Source: Bacillus safensis (lineage in GTDB: Bacteria; Bacillota; Bacilli; Bacillales; Bacillaceae). Taken from it: a DNA stretch of 64,000 nt. Positions 26,128-35,534 of the stretch are shown here, in pieces. Where the stretch lies: assembly GCA_030159235.1 (NCBI GenBank), contig BSBG01000005.1, positions 1 through 64,000 of the forward strand. The letters run 5' to 3'. The stretch's first letter is position 1. Every line of letters begins with the position of its first letter. Made by a program: the position numbers and the translations under genes. Under the pieces are notes generated by a model. That model saw only the letters and a program-made list of their open reading frames with translations. It had not been told where the DNA came from and made no database searches.

Positions 26128-27016
26128 CTGCTGGAACAATAAAGGTCAAATGCTGTTTTAATACTTCTAAAGAAGAGGGGGCATTCATATAAACCTCACC
26201 ATCCGTATCAGCATCCATTTCTTTTTCTGTGTGGATACGAATACTGGACGCTTGAATGAGAGATAGATCGCCAGTGAAATCCTCCAGCTCTTCACGGTTC
26301 ATCGAAAAGATTTCCTTTAAAGCGGAGAAACTCGTATTTCTGCAAATTAAGATTTCCGCTTTTCCATCATCAATAGCTGCATTTGGCAAATCAATTTTAT
26401 TTGTACCAATAAAATGTCCATTCATTACAAGAACAATGACAGCTTCCTCTTCCCAGCTTTCCTTTTCAGTCTCAATCCGTACGGGAAAAGGATTTGTTTG
26501 CTGCAGGGTGCGCAGGGCACTTGTGAAGTAGCTAATTTTACCGAATACAGCTTTTTCCTTGTCATTGATATTGTTGGAGGTGTCTGCAATAAGCCCAATT
26601 CCCCAAAAGTTTAGCAAGTATCGATCTTCTGCCTGGATTAAGTCGACCTTTTTTTCTATGCCGTCAACAATCATTTGAGCAGCTTTTTGCATTTGTTGAG
26701 GAATTCCAAGCGTTCTAGAAAAATCATTGCATGTCCCGCCTGGTAATATTGCTACAGCGGGCCTTTTTGCTAAACCACCGATACCGTTCATGCATTCATG
26801 CACGGTCCCATCTCCGCCTAAAATAATAAGCAGTTCCACCGTTCCATCGATATGACGACAGAAATCATAGGCATCGTTTGGCTGTTTTGTTGGTTTAAGA
26901 ATGAGTTCATCAATATGTAGAGAAAGAAGAGGCACTGTTTGACCAAGTGTTTTTTCCATGTTTTTTTGTCCAGCATTTCCATTATAAATGAGCATCGCTT
27001 TTTTGAATTGTGCCAT
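26123..27016 (-). CDS. bmrU: Lipid/diacylglycerol kinase-family protein BmrU
   Basis: A 297-residue DgkB/YegS-type kinase domain protein. The nucleotide loop LGGDGTVHECMNGI (about 68-81) and the PGGTCNDFSRTL segment are the family marks. The enzyme class phosphorylates diacylglycerol or related lipids; the true substrate of BmrU is not known. ATG 27016 with GGGGAG nine bases upstream gives the B. subtilis length. The drug exporter bmr that follows it in B. subtilis is missing. Confidence 0.88.
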   Translation of the reverse strand: MAQFKKAMLIYNGNAGQKNMEKTLGQTVPLLSLHIDELILKPTKQPNDAYDFCRHIDGTVELLIILGGDGTVHECMNGIGGLAKRPAVAILPGGTCNDFSRTLGIPQQMQKAAQMIVDGIEKKVDLIQAEDRYLLNFWGIGLIADTSNNINDKEKAVFGKISYFTSALRTLQQTNPFPVRIETEKESWEEEAVIVLVMNGHFIGTNKIDLPNAAIDDGKAEILICRNTSFSALKEIFSMNREELEDFTGDLSLIQASSIRIHTEKEMDADTDGEVYMNAPSSLEVLKQHLTFIVPAE

Positions 27017-27186
27017 CACGCAGTTCTCCCCTTTCATCTCTTTAACATCACTTTTCCCCAATTTGACAGCTCATAAACGATGTTCAAAAAAAGACGCGAA
27101 GGAAAAGACAACACATTTGCCCGCAGGCGTTTTCCTTGATATGATGGAGTTAAAATGGTTTTGGTACGCAAAAGGAGTGGACGGAT

Positions 27187-27624
27187 ATGAATATTGACTT
27201 TAATTTATTTATGAATGATATTGTGAAACAAGCGAGAGAAGAAATTAAGCAGGCAGGCTATACTGAGCTTACATCAGCTGAAGAAGTAGACGAAGCACTG
27301 ACTAAAAAAGGAACAGCACTTGTCATGGTGAATTCAGTATGCGGCTGCGCAGGCGGTATTGCAAGACCAGCTGCAGGCTATTCTGTTCATTACGATAAGC
27401 GTCCAGATCAATTGTTGACAGTGTTTGCTGGACAAGACAAAGAGGCAACTACAAGAGCCCGTGAATACTTTGAAGGCTTCCCGCCATCCTCACCATCCTT
27501 TGCATTATTAAAAGATGGAAAAATCATTAAAATGGTTGAGCGTCATGAAATTGAAGGGCACGAGCCAATGGAAGTAGTGTCAAAACTACAAGCAGCATTT
27601 GATGAGCATTGCGAAGAAATTTAA
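27187..27624 (+). CDS. brxB: Bacilliredoxin BrxB
   Basis: A 145-residue bacilliredoxin (DUF1094, YphP/YqiW) that removes bacillithiol from protein thiols in the cytoplasm. The redox motif is Cys52-Gly-Cys54 in [14 protein letters not shown]. The ATG lies after AAAGGAG. It is a single gene with a weak terminator behind it. Confidence 0.94.
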   Translation: MNIDFNLFMNDIVKQAREEIKQAGYTELTSAEEVDEALTKKGTALVMVNSVCGCAGGIARPAAGYSVHYDKRPDQLLTVFAGQDKEATTRAREYFEGFPPSSPSFALLKDGKIIKMVERHEIEGHEPMEVVSKLQAAFDEHCEEI

Positions 27625-27649
27625 CATGTGACTTTTGAATGAATAAATA

Positions 27650-27686
27650 AAAAGCAGTCCGGTCTTTAGATCGGTCTGTTTTTTAT
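27650..27686 (+). terminator. Terminator of brxB
   Basis: CAGTCCG and CGGTCTG pair with one mismatch and are followed by TTTTTTATTTT. Confidence 0.55.
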
Positions 27687-27766
27687 TTTATAAGACAATG
27701 GAATCAAAATAATTTTAGCAAAATACTATTGCATCTTAAAAAGAAAGTGTTTAAAATACATTATAG

Positions 27767-27780
27767 TGAATAAATATTCA
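27767..27780. promoter_or_regulatory. ARG box (AhrC/ArgR operator)
   Basis: TGAATAAATATTCA is a perfect ArgR-type palindrome 40 bases before artP. It implies arginine-dependent control by AhrC, which fits an arginine importer. Confidence 0.75.
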
Positions 27781-27819
27781 AATTAACACATGATTTTAAA
27801 TACTGGGAGGCATCATCAT

Positions 27820-28584
27820 ATGAAAAAGTGGTTATTATTACTTATGACAGCTGGTCTTGCAGCTGCACTCGCAGCTTGCGGAACTTCTTCTAATAATTCA
27901 AACGCATCAGGAGACGACAAAACACTCGTTATGGCGACATCAGCAGATTATCCGCCATTTGAATCAAAAGATGGAGATAAAATTGTCGGTTTTGATGTAG
28001 ATCTGGCAACAGCGCTAGCGAAAAAGAACGGCTACAAGCTAGAAATTCAAGATATGGACTTTGCTAGCCTTGTATCAGCTCTTAAAACAAACAAAGCTGA
28101 TATTGTCCTTGCAGGAATGACACCTACAGAAAAACGTAAAAAACAAGTGGATTTCTCTGATGTTTATTACAATGCTCAAAACTTAATTGTATCAAAAAAA
28201 TCTAGTGGTATTAAAGCAGAGAAGGACTTAAAAGACAAGACAGTCGGCGTTCAATTAGGGTCTATTCAACAGGATGAAGCAAATGGACTGCAAAAGAAAT
28301 ATAACCTAACCGTTGAAGACCGTAATAAAATCTCTGATATCATTCAAGAGATTAAAGCAGGCCGTTTTGATGCAGCTATTATTGAAGATAAAGTAGCTGC
28401 TGGTTACTTGAAAAAGGAAAAAGACTTCCAAGCATTTGGATTGAATAGCTCAAACGAAGGTTCAGCCATCGCATTCAAGAAAAATAGCGACTTAACAGCG
28501 AAATTTAATAAATCATTAAAAGAAATGCAAGATAATGGTGAACTTGATAAATTAATTAAAAAATGGTTTGCTGATGAAAAGTAA
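27820..28584 (+). CDS. artP: Arginine ABC transporter substrate-binding lipoprotein
   Basis: A 254-residue type-3 solute-binding lipoprotein. Signal peptide with lipobox LAAC, Cys20 being the lipidated residue; then the amino-acid receptor opening TSADYPPFES and FDVDLATALAKK. It delivers arginine (possibly other basic amino acids) to ArtQ. ATG 27820 follows GGGAGG. Formerly yqiX. Confidence 0.93.
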   Translation: MKKWLLLLMTAGLAAALAACGTSSNNSNASGDDKTLVMATSADYPPFESKDGDKIVGFDVDLATALAKKNGYKLEIQDMDFASLVSALKTNKADIVLAGMTPTEKRKKQVDFSDVYYNAQNLIVSKKSSGIKAEKDLKDKTVGVQLGSIQQDEANGLQKKYNLTVEDRNKISDIIQEIKAGRFDAAIIEDKVAAGYLKKEKDFQAFGLNSSNEGSAIAFKKNSDLTAKFNKSLKEMQDNGELDKLIKKWFADEK

Positions 28585-28633
28585 GTCAGGAAAAGGATCA
28601 GCGTCATTCATGAAAATCAAGTAGAAAGCGCTG

Positions 28634-28662
28634 AAAAGTTCAACTCGTGTTGAACTTTTTTC
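28634..28662 (+). terminator. Terminator inside the art operon
   Basis: AAAAGTTCAAC (28634-28644) pairs perfectly with GTTGAACTTTT around TCGT and runs into T bases. It lies between artP and artQ, so the receptor should be made in excess over the membrane parts. Confidence 0.85.
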
Positions 28663-28709
28663 CTGTTTTATTTTTTGATTTCGTATGAAGGCAAAAAAAG
28701 GAGAATGTC

Positions 28710-29366
28710 ATGTTGGATTTTAAAGATGTAATACCTCAGATGCCCTTTATTTTAGAAGGACTTAAGGTCACGCTTTCTATTGTAGTGGTATCGCTTTTTC
28801 TTGGATTTATCTTAGGAATTTTATTAACGCTTTGTAAGATTAGTGTATTTAAGCCGCTCATTTGGCTTGCGGATTTCTATACGTCCATTTTCCGAGGCAC
28901 ACCGCTCGTGCTTCAATTGCTCATTATTTATTTTGGTCTTCCTCAGCTTCTTGGGTTTCAAATCGATCAATACTGGGCTGCTGTAGCGGCATTTTCACTC
29001 AACTCAGCGGCATACGTCTCTGAAATCATTCGTGCGGGTATTAATGCAATTGATAAAGGTCAAAAAGAAGCAGCCGTTGCGTTAGGGATCCCTTATGCTA
29101 AAATGATGAAGGACTTATTGCTTCCGCAGGCATTTAAAAATATTTCACCTGCACTTGTGAATGAAACGATTACACTGACAAAAGAATCAGCTATTGTGAC
29201 AGTCATTGGACTGGGCGATGTCATGAGACGAGCCTATCAAGCAGGGGCCGTCACATATAATTATCTTGAACCGCTTATTTTTGCGGGTCTTATCTATTAT
29301 GTCATCGTGCTTGTTCTCACCTTTGTCGGCAAATCGGTGGAAAGGAAGTTAAAATCAAATGATTAA
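28710..29366 (+). CDS. artQ: Arginine ABC transporter permease
   Basis: A 218-residue HisMQ-type permease with about five helices. The coupling loop [22 protein letters not shown] is at about 123-144. AAAGGAG precedes the ATG. Its end overlaps artR by eight bases. Formerly yqiY. Confidence 0.94.
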   Translation: MLDFKDVIPQMPFILEGLKVTLSIVVVSLFLGFILGILLTLCKISVFKPLIWLADFYTSIFRGTPLVLQLLIIYFGLPQLLGFQIDQYWAAVAAFSLNSAAYVSEIIRAGINAIDKGQKEAAVALGIPYAKMMKDLLLPQAFKNISPALVNETITLTKESAIVTVIGLGDVMRRAYQAGAVTYNYLEPLIFAGLIYYVIVLVLTFVGKSVERKLKSND

Positions 29367-30081
29367 AATAGAGAAACTCACAAAATCTTTTGGCAAAAAC
29401 GAAGTATTAAAGGGGATCGACACCACCATTAAAGAAGGGGAAGTTGTAGCGGTGATTGGACCATCTGGTTCAGGAAAATCGACATTCCTTCGCTGCATCA
29501 ACTTACTTGAAAAACCGACTTCCGGTGTGATCACAATTAAGGACACCGAAATCACAAATCCAAAAACGAATGCACTTAAAGTACGTGAGAACATCGGAAT
29601 GGTGTTTCAGCATTTCCATCTGTTCCCGCATAAAACTGTGCTGGAAAATATCACGTATGCGCCAATGAATGTGAAGAGTCAATCGAAGGAAGAGAGCATC
29701 AAACAAGCTGAAGATCTGCTGAAAAAGGTAGGGCTTTTAGAGAAAAAAGATGACTTTCCAAACCGTTTGTCCGGCGGTCAAAAGCAGCGTGTGGCGATTG
29801 CTCGTGCGCTTGCCATGACACCAGACATTATGCTGTTTGACGAACCCACTTCTGCACTAGATCCTGAAATGGTCAAGGAAGTATTAGAGGTTATGAAAGA
29901 GCTAGCTCAATCTGGCATGACCCTCGTCATCGTCACACATGAAATGGGCTTTGCAAAAGAAGTGGCTGACCGCGTGATCTTTATGGATGACGGGAAGATT
30001 GTAGAGGATGCAAACCCTGTGCAATTTTTTGAATCACCGTCTTCGCAGCGCGCGCAAGACTTCTTACAAAAAATATTATAA
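29359..30081 (+). CDS. artR: Arginine ABC transporter ATP-binding protein
   Basis: A 240-residue polar amino acid ABC ATPase with Walker [11 protein letters not shown] (about 34), signature [15 protein letters not shown], Walker [15 protein letters not shown] and switch His in VTHEMGFA. Coupled to artQ by overlap; terminator after the stop. Formerly yqiZ. Confidence 0.96.
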   Translation: MIKIEKLTKSFGKNEVLKGIDTTIKEGEVVAVIGPSGSGKSTFLRCINLLEKPTSGVITIKDTEITNPKTNALKVRENIGMVFQHFHLFPHKTVLENITYAPMNVKSQSKEESIKQAEDLLKKVGLLEKKDDFPNRLSGGQKQRVAIARALAMTPDIMLFDEPTSALDPEMVKEVLEVMKELAQSGMTLVIVTHEMGFAKEVADRVIFMDDGKIVEDANPVQFFESPSSQRAQDFLQKIL

Positions 30082-30089
30082 AGAAAAAG

Positions 30090-30120
30090 AGAAGGAGACT
30101 TAACATCTCCTTCTTTTTTT
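30090..30120 (+). terminator. Terminator of artPQR
   Basis: AGAAGGAGA and TCTCCTTCT pair perfectly around seven bases and run into TTTTTT. Confidence 0.9.
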
Positions 30121-30201
30121 GATTATAATGGGGAAAGTAAAAAAAGTTCATCATTTCACAAAAAGTGAATGGAAACAAGACAGAAAAGAGTGAATCACAT
30201 C

Positions 30202-31155
30202 ATGTTTAAAATCGGCTACCGAACGCTGAAAACAGCATTAGGAACAGCGATCGCTATTTATATTGCACAATTGCTTGGCTTGCAAAATTATTCAGCTGCC
30301 GGGATTATTACGATTCTGTGTATTCAGGTGACGAAGAAAAGGTCCCTCTTAGCATCGGGTGCCCGCTTTGCAGCATGCAGTCTCGCAATTTTATTTTCTT
30401 ATCTATTTTTCGATCTGATTGGGTATCATCCTTTTGTCATTGGTTTGATGCTGCTTGTTTTTATTCCGACAACTGTTTTGCTTCGGATTAAAGAAGGGAT
30501 TGTGACAAGTTCAGTCATCATCCTCCATTTATACATGTCCGGCGGAATCACCCTTCATCTCATCTGGAATGAACTGCTGCTGATTACCGTTGGTGTTGGA
30601 GTAGCGCTAATTATGAACCTATATATGCCAAGTGTTGATAAAAAACTTAAACGCTACAGCGAACAGATTGAAGCCAACTTTGCAAAAATCTTTGAGGAAA
30701 TCGAGCAATACTTAATGACAGGGAGACAAGACTGGACAGGAAAGGAAATACCAGAGACACATCAATTGATTAAAGAAGCGAAAGCTCTCGCATATCGTGA
30801 TGTTGAAAACCATGTGTTAAGACATGAAAATCTGTATTATCATTATTTCAACATGAGACAAAAGCAATTTGAAATCATTGAGCGTGTACTGCCAAAAATT
30901 ACGTCCATTTCCGTCACAACGGAGCATGGACAAATCATTGCAGAATACATTAGGGACTTGCGCGAACATATTCACCCAGGGAACACAGCGCATAAGTTTT
31001 TAAGACGCCTCATTGATATGAAAGAAGAGTTCGATGCACTTCCGCTCCCGCAAACACGAGAGGAATTTGAGGCAAGAGCTGCACTGTTTCATTTCCTAGG
31101 GGAAATGGAACAATATTTAGTACTGAAAAGCTATTTTAAAGGGATGAAAGAATAG
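30202..31155 (+). CDS. yqjA: Aromatic acid exporter-family protein YqjA
   Basis: A 317-residue protein of the aromatic acid exporter / FUSC-like family (DUF939). The N-terminal half holds five to six helices beginning IGYRTLKTALGTAIAIYIAQ; the C-terminal half from about residue 150 is soluble and helical. The substrate is not known. I choose ATG 30202 because the conserved N-terminus begins there; the upstream ATG at 30169 is possible. Same place and neighbours as in B. subtilis. Confidence 0.88.
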   Translation: MFKIGYRTLKTALGTAIAIYIAQLLGLQNYSAAGIITILCIQVTKKRSLLASGARFAACSLAILFSYLFFDLIGYHPFVIGLMLLVFIPTTVLLRIKEGIVTSSVIILHLYMSGGITLHLIWNELLLITVGVGVALIMNLYMPSVDKKLKRYSEQIEANFAKIFEEIEQYLMTGRQDWTGKEIPETHQLIKEAKALAYRDVENHVLRHENLYYHYFNMRQKQFEIIERVLPKITSISVTTEHGQIIAEYIRDLREHIHPGNTAHKFLRRLIDMKEEFDALPLPQTREEFEARAALFHFLGEMEQYLVLKSYFKGMKE

Positions 31156-31207
31156 AGACGCATGAGTTTCTCCTTCATTGGTCAATCTAATGAAAAAGGA
31201 GGAGCCT

Positions 31208-31717
31208 ATGCGTCTTTTATTTTATACCGTACTGACCATGTCCCTGTCGCCTATCTGGCCGCTCGGACAAAATCCGCTTCCAGGGGACCCGTTTGTCATT
31301 ATTAATAAACAAACAAATGAACTAGCCTTTATCGATCAAGGAAAAATCCAAAAAGTATATCCTGCTTCTACAGGCAAAACAGCGGATTTAACGCCAGAAG
31401 GTGAATTTACCATTATGATCAAAGCAAAAGATCCCTATTACAGAAGAAAGAATATTGAAGGGGGTGCGAAAAATAACCCTCTTGGGCGAAGATGGATTGG
31501 TTTTGATGCAGAAGGAACAGATGGCAGGACCTACGGAATTCATGGAACGAGTGATGAAGCATCGATTGGGAAATTTATCACGGCAGGCTGTGTGAGGCTT
31601 CATAATCAAGATGTGGAGCTTCTGTTTGATCGACTTCCAATTGGTACAAAGGTATGGATTACAACATCAAGCGATTCCTTTGAAACGCTTGCCAAAGACA
31701 AACAGGCCATTCGTTGA
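31208..31717 (+). CDS. yqjB: L,D-transpeptidase (YkuD domain) YqjB
   Basis: A 169-residue secreted protein with an N-terminal hydrophobic segment and a YkuD L,D-transpeptidase domain. The catalytic motif is YGIHGTSDEASIGKF followed by TAGCVRLHNQD with the active Cys. It should act on peptidoglycan outside the membrane. AAGGAGGAG stands before ATG 31208; an upstream start would overlap this site. Confidence 0.9.
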   Translation: MRLLFYTVLTMSLSPIWPLGQNPLPGDPFVIINKQTNELAFIDQGKIQKVYPASTGKTADLTPEGEFTIMIKAKDPYYRRKNIEGGAKNNPLGRRWIGFDAEGTDGRTYGIHGTSDEASIGKFITAGCVRLHNQDVELLFDRLPIGTKVWITTSSDSFETLAKDKQAIR

Positions 31718-31746
31718 TTAAACGAATCACCTGCTTGTCTGCTTTT
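31696..31746 (+). terminator. Long terminator hairpin overlapping the end of yqjB
   Basis: Two stacked arms, 31696-31706 with 31730-31740 (one mismatch) and 31709-31715 with 31721-31727, enclose the stop codon. T-rich sequence follows. It separates yqjB from the convergent 30-codon gene. Confidence 0.75.
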
Positions 31747-31755
31747 ATTGAAACC

Positions 31756-31848
31756 TTATAAAAAGGCTGCTGCTCCTGCTAAAAGTGAAGAAATTAACAG
31801 CAGGCTGATCATAAGCAATACCATAAATTTCATGAATTTCTGAGACAT
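31756..31848 (-). CDS. Prli42-like stressosome anchor peptide (DUF4044 type)
   Basis: A 30-residue membrane miniprotein: a short basic start (MSQKFMKFM), one hydrophobic helix, and the end SLLAGAAAFL. AGGGGTG lies a few bases before the ATG. Length and layout fit Prli42, the Listeria miniprotein that links the stressosome to the membrane, and its Bacillus relatives. It is read against yqjB and away from yqjC. The assignment rests on shape and a few residues, because so short a protein gives little sequence signal. Confidence 0.65.
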   Translation of the reverse strand: MSQKFMKFMVLLMISLLLISSLLAGAAAFL

Positions 31849-31949
31849 ATCGCACCCCTATAACCGAAGATTTTTGCGACAAGCGCACCTATCTTTATTC
31901 TATCTGGTTTTTTCATATGCGACAAGTGATGAACAAAGGAAGTGAACGG

Positions 31950-32372
31950 ATGAATCAAATCGATCATATCGCCATCGCGGTCTTTTCTATTAAAGAAACA
32001 TCTCAAACGCTTCATCAGCTATTTAACTGGCATTTTTCAGACATACAAGAGATTCCAGAGCAGGAGATTAGAGCGTCCTTCGCTTCACTTGATGAGCTGC
32101 ACATTGAATTAATTGAACCGATGTCAGCCCGCAGTAAACTACATACTTTTTTAACAAAAAGAGGACAGGGGCTCCATCATATTGCGCTAAAGACAGGTGA
32201 CATTCAGAGAGATCTTAGCCGTCTTGATCACCTTGGTGTGCAGCTTTTCCAAAAGTCAGCACAGATGGGTGCTAGCGGAAAGCAGATTGCATTTATTTCA
32301 CCTAAAGAAACGTCAGGTGTGTTATTTGAATTGTGTGAGTCCTTGAAAGGAGAGGAACGTGGCGATGAATGA
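31950..32372 (+). CDS. yqjC: Methylmalonyl-CoA epimerase YqjC
   Basis: A 140-residue glyoxalase-fold protein of the methylmalonyl-CoA epimerase type. DHIAIAVFSI at the start and HHIALKTGDI near residue 82 carry metal-binding His; LFELCES at the end carries the Glu. GGAAG precedes ATG 31950. Its stop overlaps the start of yqjD, so the two enzymes are made together. Confidence 0.88.
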   Translation: MNQIDHIAIAVFSIKETSQTLHQLFNWHFSDIQEIPEQEIRASFASLDELHIELIEPMSARSKLHTFLTKRGQGLHHIALKTGDIQRDLSRLDHLGVQLFQKSAQMGASGKQIAFISPKETSGVLFELCESLKGEERGDE

Positions 32373-33828
32373 ATCGTTCAATGACTTGTCAAAGTGGCGA
32401 GAGCAAGCGTTCATGGGCGGCGGTGAAAAAAGAGCAGCGGCTCACAAAAGCAAAGGAAAGCTGACGGTTCGAGAGCGGCTGCATGAGCTTCTTGACGAGG
32501 GCAGTTTGATGGAAATTCAATCATTTGCAACAGGCGATATGTCAGAGCATGTCGGTGACGGCGTCGTCATTGGAACGGGACTCATTCATGGAGAGCCTGT
32601 ATGTGTTTATGCTCAAGACGCAACCGTATATGGAGGATCCTTAGGCGAAATGCATGCTAAAAAAATTGCGTTTTTAATGGATCTGGCAGCTAAAAATCAG
32701 ATACCGGTCATCGGTCTAAAAGACTCAGGTGGTGCGAGAATTCAAGAGGGTGTGGTATCATTAGAGGGATACGGACAGATTTTTAAACGGAATGTGCTGT
32801 ACTCTGGTCAAATTCCGCAAATATCCGTTATTTTAGGCTCTTGTGCTGGAGGTGCGGTTTATTCTCCTGCATTAACTGATTTTGTTTTCATGACAGAGCA
32901 GACAGCTCATATGTTTTTAACTGGTCCGAAAGTAATAGAAAAGGCAACAGGAGAAACGGTCTGTCCTGACCGTCTTGGCGGTGCAAGTGTTCAGCATCAG
33001 ACAAGCGGGAATGTGCACTATACTGGGAAAGATGAGAAGGACGTGTTAAAAGCAGTTCGAACTCTTTTAACGTACATACAAACGAAACAACAGGCGGTCA
33101 TGCATTCTGAAGCACAAAAGCATGATACCCCCGATCCAGGCAGAATTCTGCCAAAGGATCCATCACGCACCTATGATGTCAAACAAGTGGTGGCAGCGAT
33201 AACCGATTCAGGCTCATTCTTTGAAACGCAGCCTTGTTTCTCAAAAAATATCGTCACAGGTTTTGCCAGATTACAAGGAGCCTCCATTGGTGTTGTTGCC
33301 AATCAGCCAAAGGTTTTGGCAGGGAGCCTTGATCTTAATGCTGCCGATAAAGCGGCCAGGTTTATTCGATTTTGTGATGCGTTTCATATTCCGATTTTAA
33401 CCCTTGTGGACGTTCCTGGTTTTTTACCAGGGGAGAAAGCCGAGCATGCGGGGATTATCCGCCATGGGGCAAAGCTTTTATATGCATACGCTGAAGCGAC
33501 CGTTCCAAAAATCACCGTGATTTTAAGGAAGGCATTTGGCGGTGCATATGTCGCGATGAACAGTAAGGGCTTAGGTGCTGACTTTGTTTATGCATGGCCA
33601 GCGGCCGAAATTGATGTCATGGGGAAAATGTTCGCAGACGAAATCGTTTATCCTGCTTCGGATGAGTTTGAGAAGAAACCAAGTGTATGGAAAGCGGCTC
33701 AGGCAGGGCTCATAGACGATATTTTCATGCCGGCTGAAACGAGAGAGCGATTGATTCGCTCATTTGATGTGCTTCGCAGTAAGGAAGAAGATAGACCGTT
33801 AAAAAAGCATGGCAACATGCCGCTATAA
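32359..33828 (+). CDS. yqjD: Acyl-CoA carboxylase/decarboxylase carboxyltransferase subunit YqjD
   Basis: A 489-residue carboxyltransferase of the propionyl-CoA carboxylase beta / methylmalonyl-CoA decarboxylase alpha family. The two half-domains are visible: acyl-CoA-binding GGARIQEGVVSLEGYGQIF and GSCAGGAVYSPALTDF in the first, PGFLPGEKAEHAGIIRHGAKLLYA and AFGGAYVAMNSK in the second. With YqjC it should handle methylmalonyl-CoA; no biotin carboxylase or biotin carrier gene is adjacent. Start is GTG 32359 or ATG 32365. Confidence 0.88.
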   Translation: MAMNESFNDLSKWREQAFMGGGEKRAAAHKSKGKLTVRERLHELLDEGSLMEIQSFATGDMSEHVGDGVVIGTGLIHGEPVCVYAQDATVYGGSLGEMHAKKIAFLMDLAAKNQIPVIGLKDSGGARIQEGVVSLEGYGQIFKRNVLYSGQIPQISVILGSCAGGAVYSPALTDFVFMTEQTAHMFLTGPKVIEKATGETVCPDRLGGASVQHQTSGNVHYTGKDEKDVLKAVRTLLTYIQTKQQAVMHSEAQKHDTPDPGRILPKDPSRTYDVKQVVAAITDSGSFFETQPCFSKNIVTGFARLQGASIGVVANQPKVLAGSLDLNAADKAARFIRFCDAFHIPILTLVDVPGFLPGEKAEHAGIIRHGAKLLYAYAEATVPKITVILRKAFGGAYVAMNSKGLGADFVYAWPAAEIDVMGKMFADEIVYPASDEFEKKPSVWKAAQAGLIDDIFMPAETRERLIRSFDVLRSKEEDRPLKKHGNMPL

Positions 33829-33844
33829 GAGGAGGAGCATGATC

Positions 33845-34966
33845 ATGATTAATGAAAAACGCTTACTAGACGAATTTTTAGAATTAGTTCAAATTGATTC
33901 AGAAACAAAACACGAAGAGAAAATTGTTGAAGTATTAAAAGAAAAATTCTCGCAGCTTGGTCTAAAAGTGGTTGAAGACGATTCAAAAGCGACAACAGGC
34001 CACGGTGCAGGCAACCTCGTCTGCACACTGGAAGGAAATCAAGAGGCAGATACGATTTATTTCACCTCTCATATGGACACAGTTGTTCCGGGAAATGGCG
34101 TAAAACCAGTCATTGAGGATGGCTATGTGAAAACAGATGGAACAACCATTCTAGGTGCTGATGATAAAACAGGGCTAGCTGCTATGTTTGAAGCGATCCG
34201 CGTGCTGAAAGAGAAAAATGTACCGCATGGGACGATTGAATTTGTTATCACAGCTGGTGAGGAATCAGGACTTGTTGGAGCAAAAGCGTTAGATCCGAAA
34301 TTGATGACAGCGAAATACGGCTATGCCCTTGATTCAGATGGCAAGGTGGGGACGATTATCGTAGCTGCGCCAACACAGGCAAAAGTACGTGCAACGATTT
34401 TCGGAAAAACAGCTCATGCCGGCGTCGCACCTGAAAAAGGCGTGTCTGCAATTACCATTGCTTCAAAAGCGATTGCCAGCATGCCACTTGGCCGAATTGA
34501 TGAAGAAACAACGGCGAATATCGGCCGTTTTGAAGGCGGAACACAAACGAATATTGTGTGCGATCAAGTCGATATTTTGGCTGAAGCACGCTCTTTAGAG
34601 CCTGCAAAAATGGAAGCACAAGTAGCAAAAATGAAAGAAGCCTTTGAAAAAACCGCTAAAGAAATGGGTGGAAGTGCCGATGTACAAATTGACATCATGT
34701 ATCCAGGCTTCAAATTCTCACACGGCGATCAAGTCGTAGAAGTGGCGAAAAAAGCGGCTGCAAAAATTGGCCGACCATCAGAACTACAGACGAGCGGCGG
34801 AGGCAGTGACGCAAACGTCATTGCAGGGAACGGCGTACCAACTGTCAACCTAGCTGTTGGATATGAAGATATTCATACAAAAAATGAGAAAATGCCGATT
34901 GAAGAATTAGTCAAAACAGCTGAAATGGTTCTCGCCATTATCGAAGAAACGACAAATCCATCGTAA
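33845..34966 (+). CDS. yqjE: M20 metallopeptidase YqjE (PepT-like)
   Basis: A 374-residue M20/M28 peptidase, closest to tripeptidase T-like enzymes. Zinc-site motifs SHMDTVVPG (His78 region), GADDKTGLAAM, TAGEESGLVGAKAL and the terminal DIHTKNE are present; the lid domain lies between them. It should release N-terminal residues from short peptides in the cytoplasm. GGAGG is nine bases before ATG 33845. Confidence 0.9.
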   Translation: MINEKRLLDEFLELVQIDSETKHEEKIVEVLKEKFSQLGLKVVEDDSKATTGHGAGNLVCTLEGNQEADTIYFTSHMDTVVPGNGVKPVIEDGYVKTDGTTILGADDKTGLAAMFEAIRVLKEKNVPHGTIEFVITAGEESGLVGAKALDPKLMTAKYGYALDSDGKVGTIIVAAPTQAKVRATIFGKTAHAGVAPEKGVSAITIASKAIASMPLGRIDEETTANIGRFEGGTQTNIVCDQVDILAEARSLEPAKMEAQVAKMKEAFEKTAKEMGGSADVQIDIMYPGFKFSHGDQVVEVAKKAAAKIGRPSELQTSGGGSDANVIAGNGVPTVNLAVGYEDIHTKNEKMPIEELVKTAEMVLAIIEETTNPS

Positions 34967-34980
34967 AGGCAGGAGACTCT

Positions 34981-35445
34981 GTGAGCACGCAAAAGATCAT
35001 TATTTTTCAGGTAGGGCAAGAGGATTTTGGCATCAGTGTAGAGCATATTCGTTCGATTGAGAAGGTCCCATATTTACAAGAAGTATCGAATCTTCCAAAA
35101 GAAATTAAAGGACTGATGTCATTAAGAGGAGAGGTCATTCCTGTCAGTGACACTGGCGTGATGCTTCACGGAAAGCCTCTTGATGTGAACGAACAGTCCA
35201 AGGTGTTACTATTTGAATTAAACGATCAAATGATTGGCTGTCTTGTCTCAGATGCAAAAGATATTATCGATATCGAGCAAAGTGAGATCAAGCCATTTCA
35301 TATGAACACGAAGGCCTCTGAATATTTCTTCGGCGTTGTGGAGAGAGAAAACAAGATGATTTTACAAGTGGACCCAAATAAGTTCCTTGGAAAAATTGAG
35401 GATCTCGATCAATTGCCAGAGCGGTTGAAAGAAGAATTGGCATAA
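34981..35445 (+). CDS. Orphan CheW-like chemotaxis coupling protein
   Basis: A 154-residue single CheW domain (IIIFQVGQEDFGISVEHIRSI at the start, LMSLRGEVIPVSD near residue 43-55). CheW joins receptors to the CheA kinase. No other chemotaxis gene is near, and there is no receiver domain, so it is not CheV. It starts at GTG 34981 only 15 bases after yqjE and is likely co-transcribed. In B. subtilis yqjF stands here, so this is an accessory CheW paralogue that replaced it. The main cheW is expected in the flagellar operon elsewhere. Confidence 0.88.
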   Translation: MSTQKIIIFQVGQEDFGISVEHIRSIEKVPYLQEVSNLPKEIKGLMSLRGEVIPVSDTGVMLHGKPLDVNEQSKVLLFELNDQMIGCLVSDAKDIIDIEQSEIKPFHMNTKASEYFFGVVERENKMILQVDPNKFLGKIEDLDQLPERLKEELA

Positions 35446-35449
35446 TGAA

Positions 35450-35533
35450 AAGAAGACAAAGGGCTAAAATCAAAATCATTTTAGCCCTTTGTCAACAATC
35501 TGAAACCCCTTATCATTAGATAAGGGGTTTATT
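35450..35533. repeat. Two-hairpin repeat, copy A (also terminator)
   Basis: A perfect 16-bp stem (35455-35470 with 35478-35493, loop CAAAATC), the linker AACAATCTG, then a perfect 12-bp stem (35503-35514 with 35519-35530, loop ATTA) and T bases. The first hairpin plus linker recurs at 37970-38025 with about nine matches in ten. The two genes around it converge, so it also ends transcription. Confidence 0.85.
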
Positions 35534-35534
35534 T

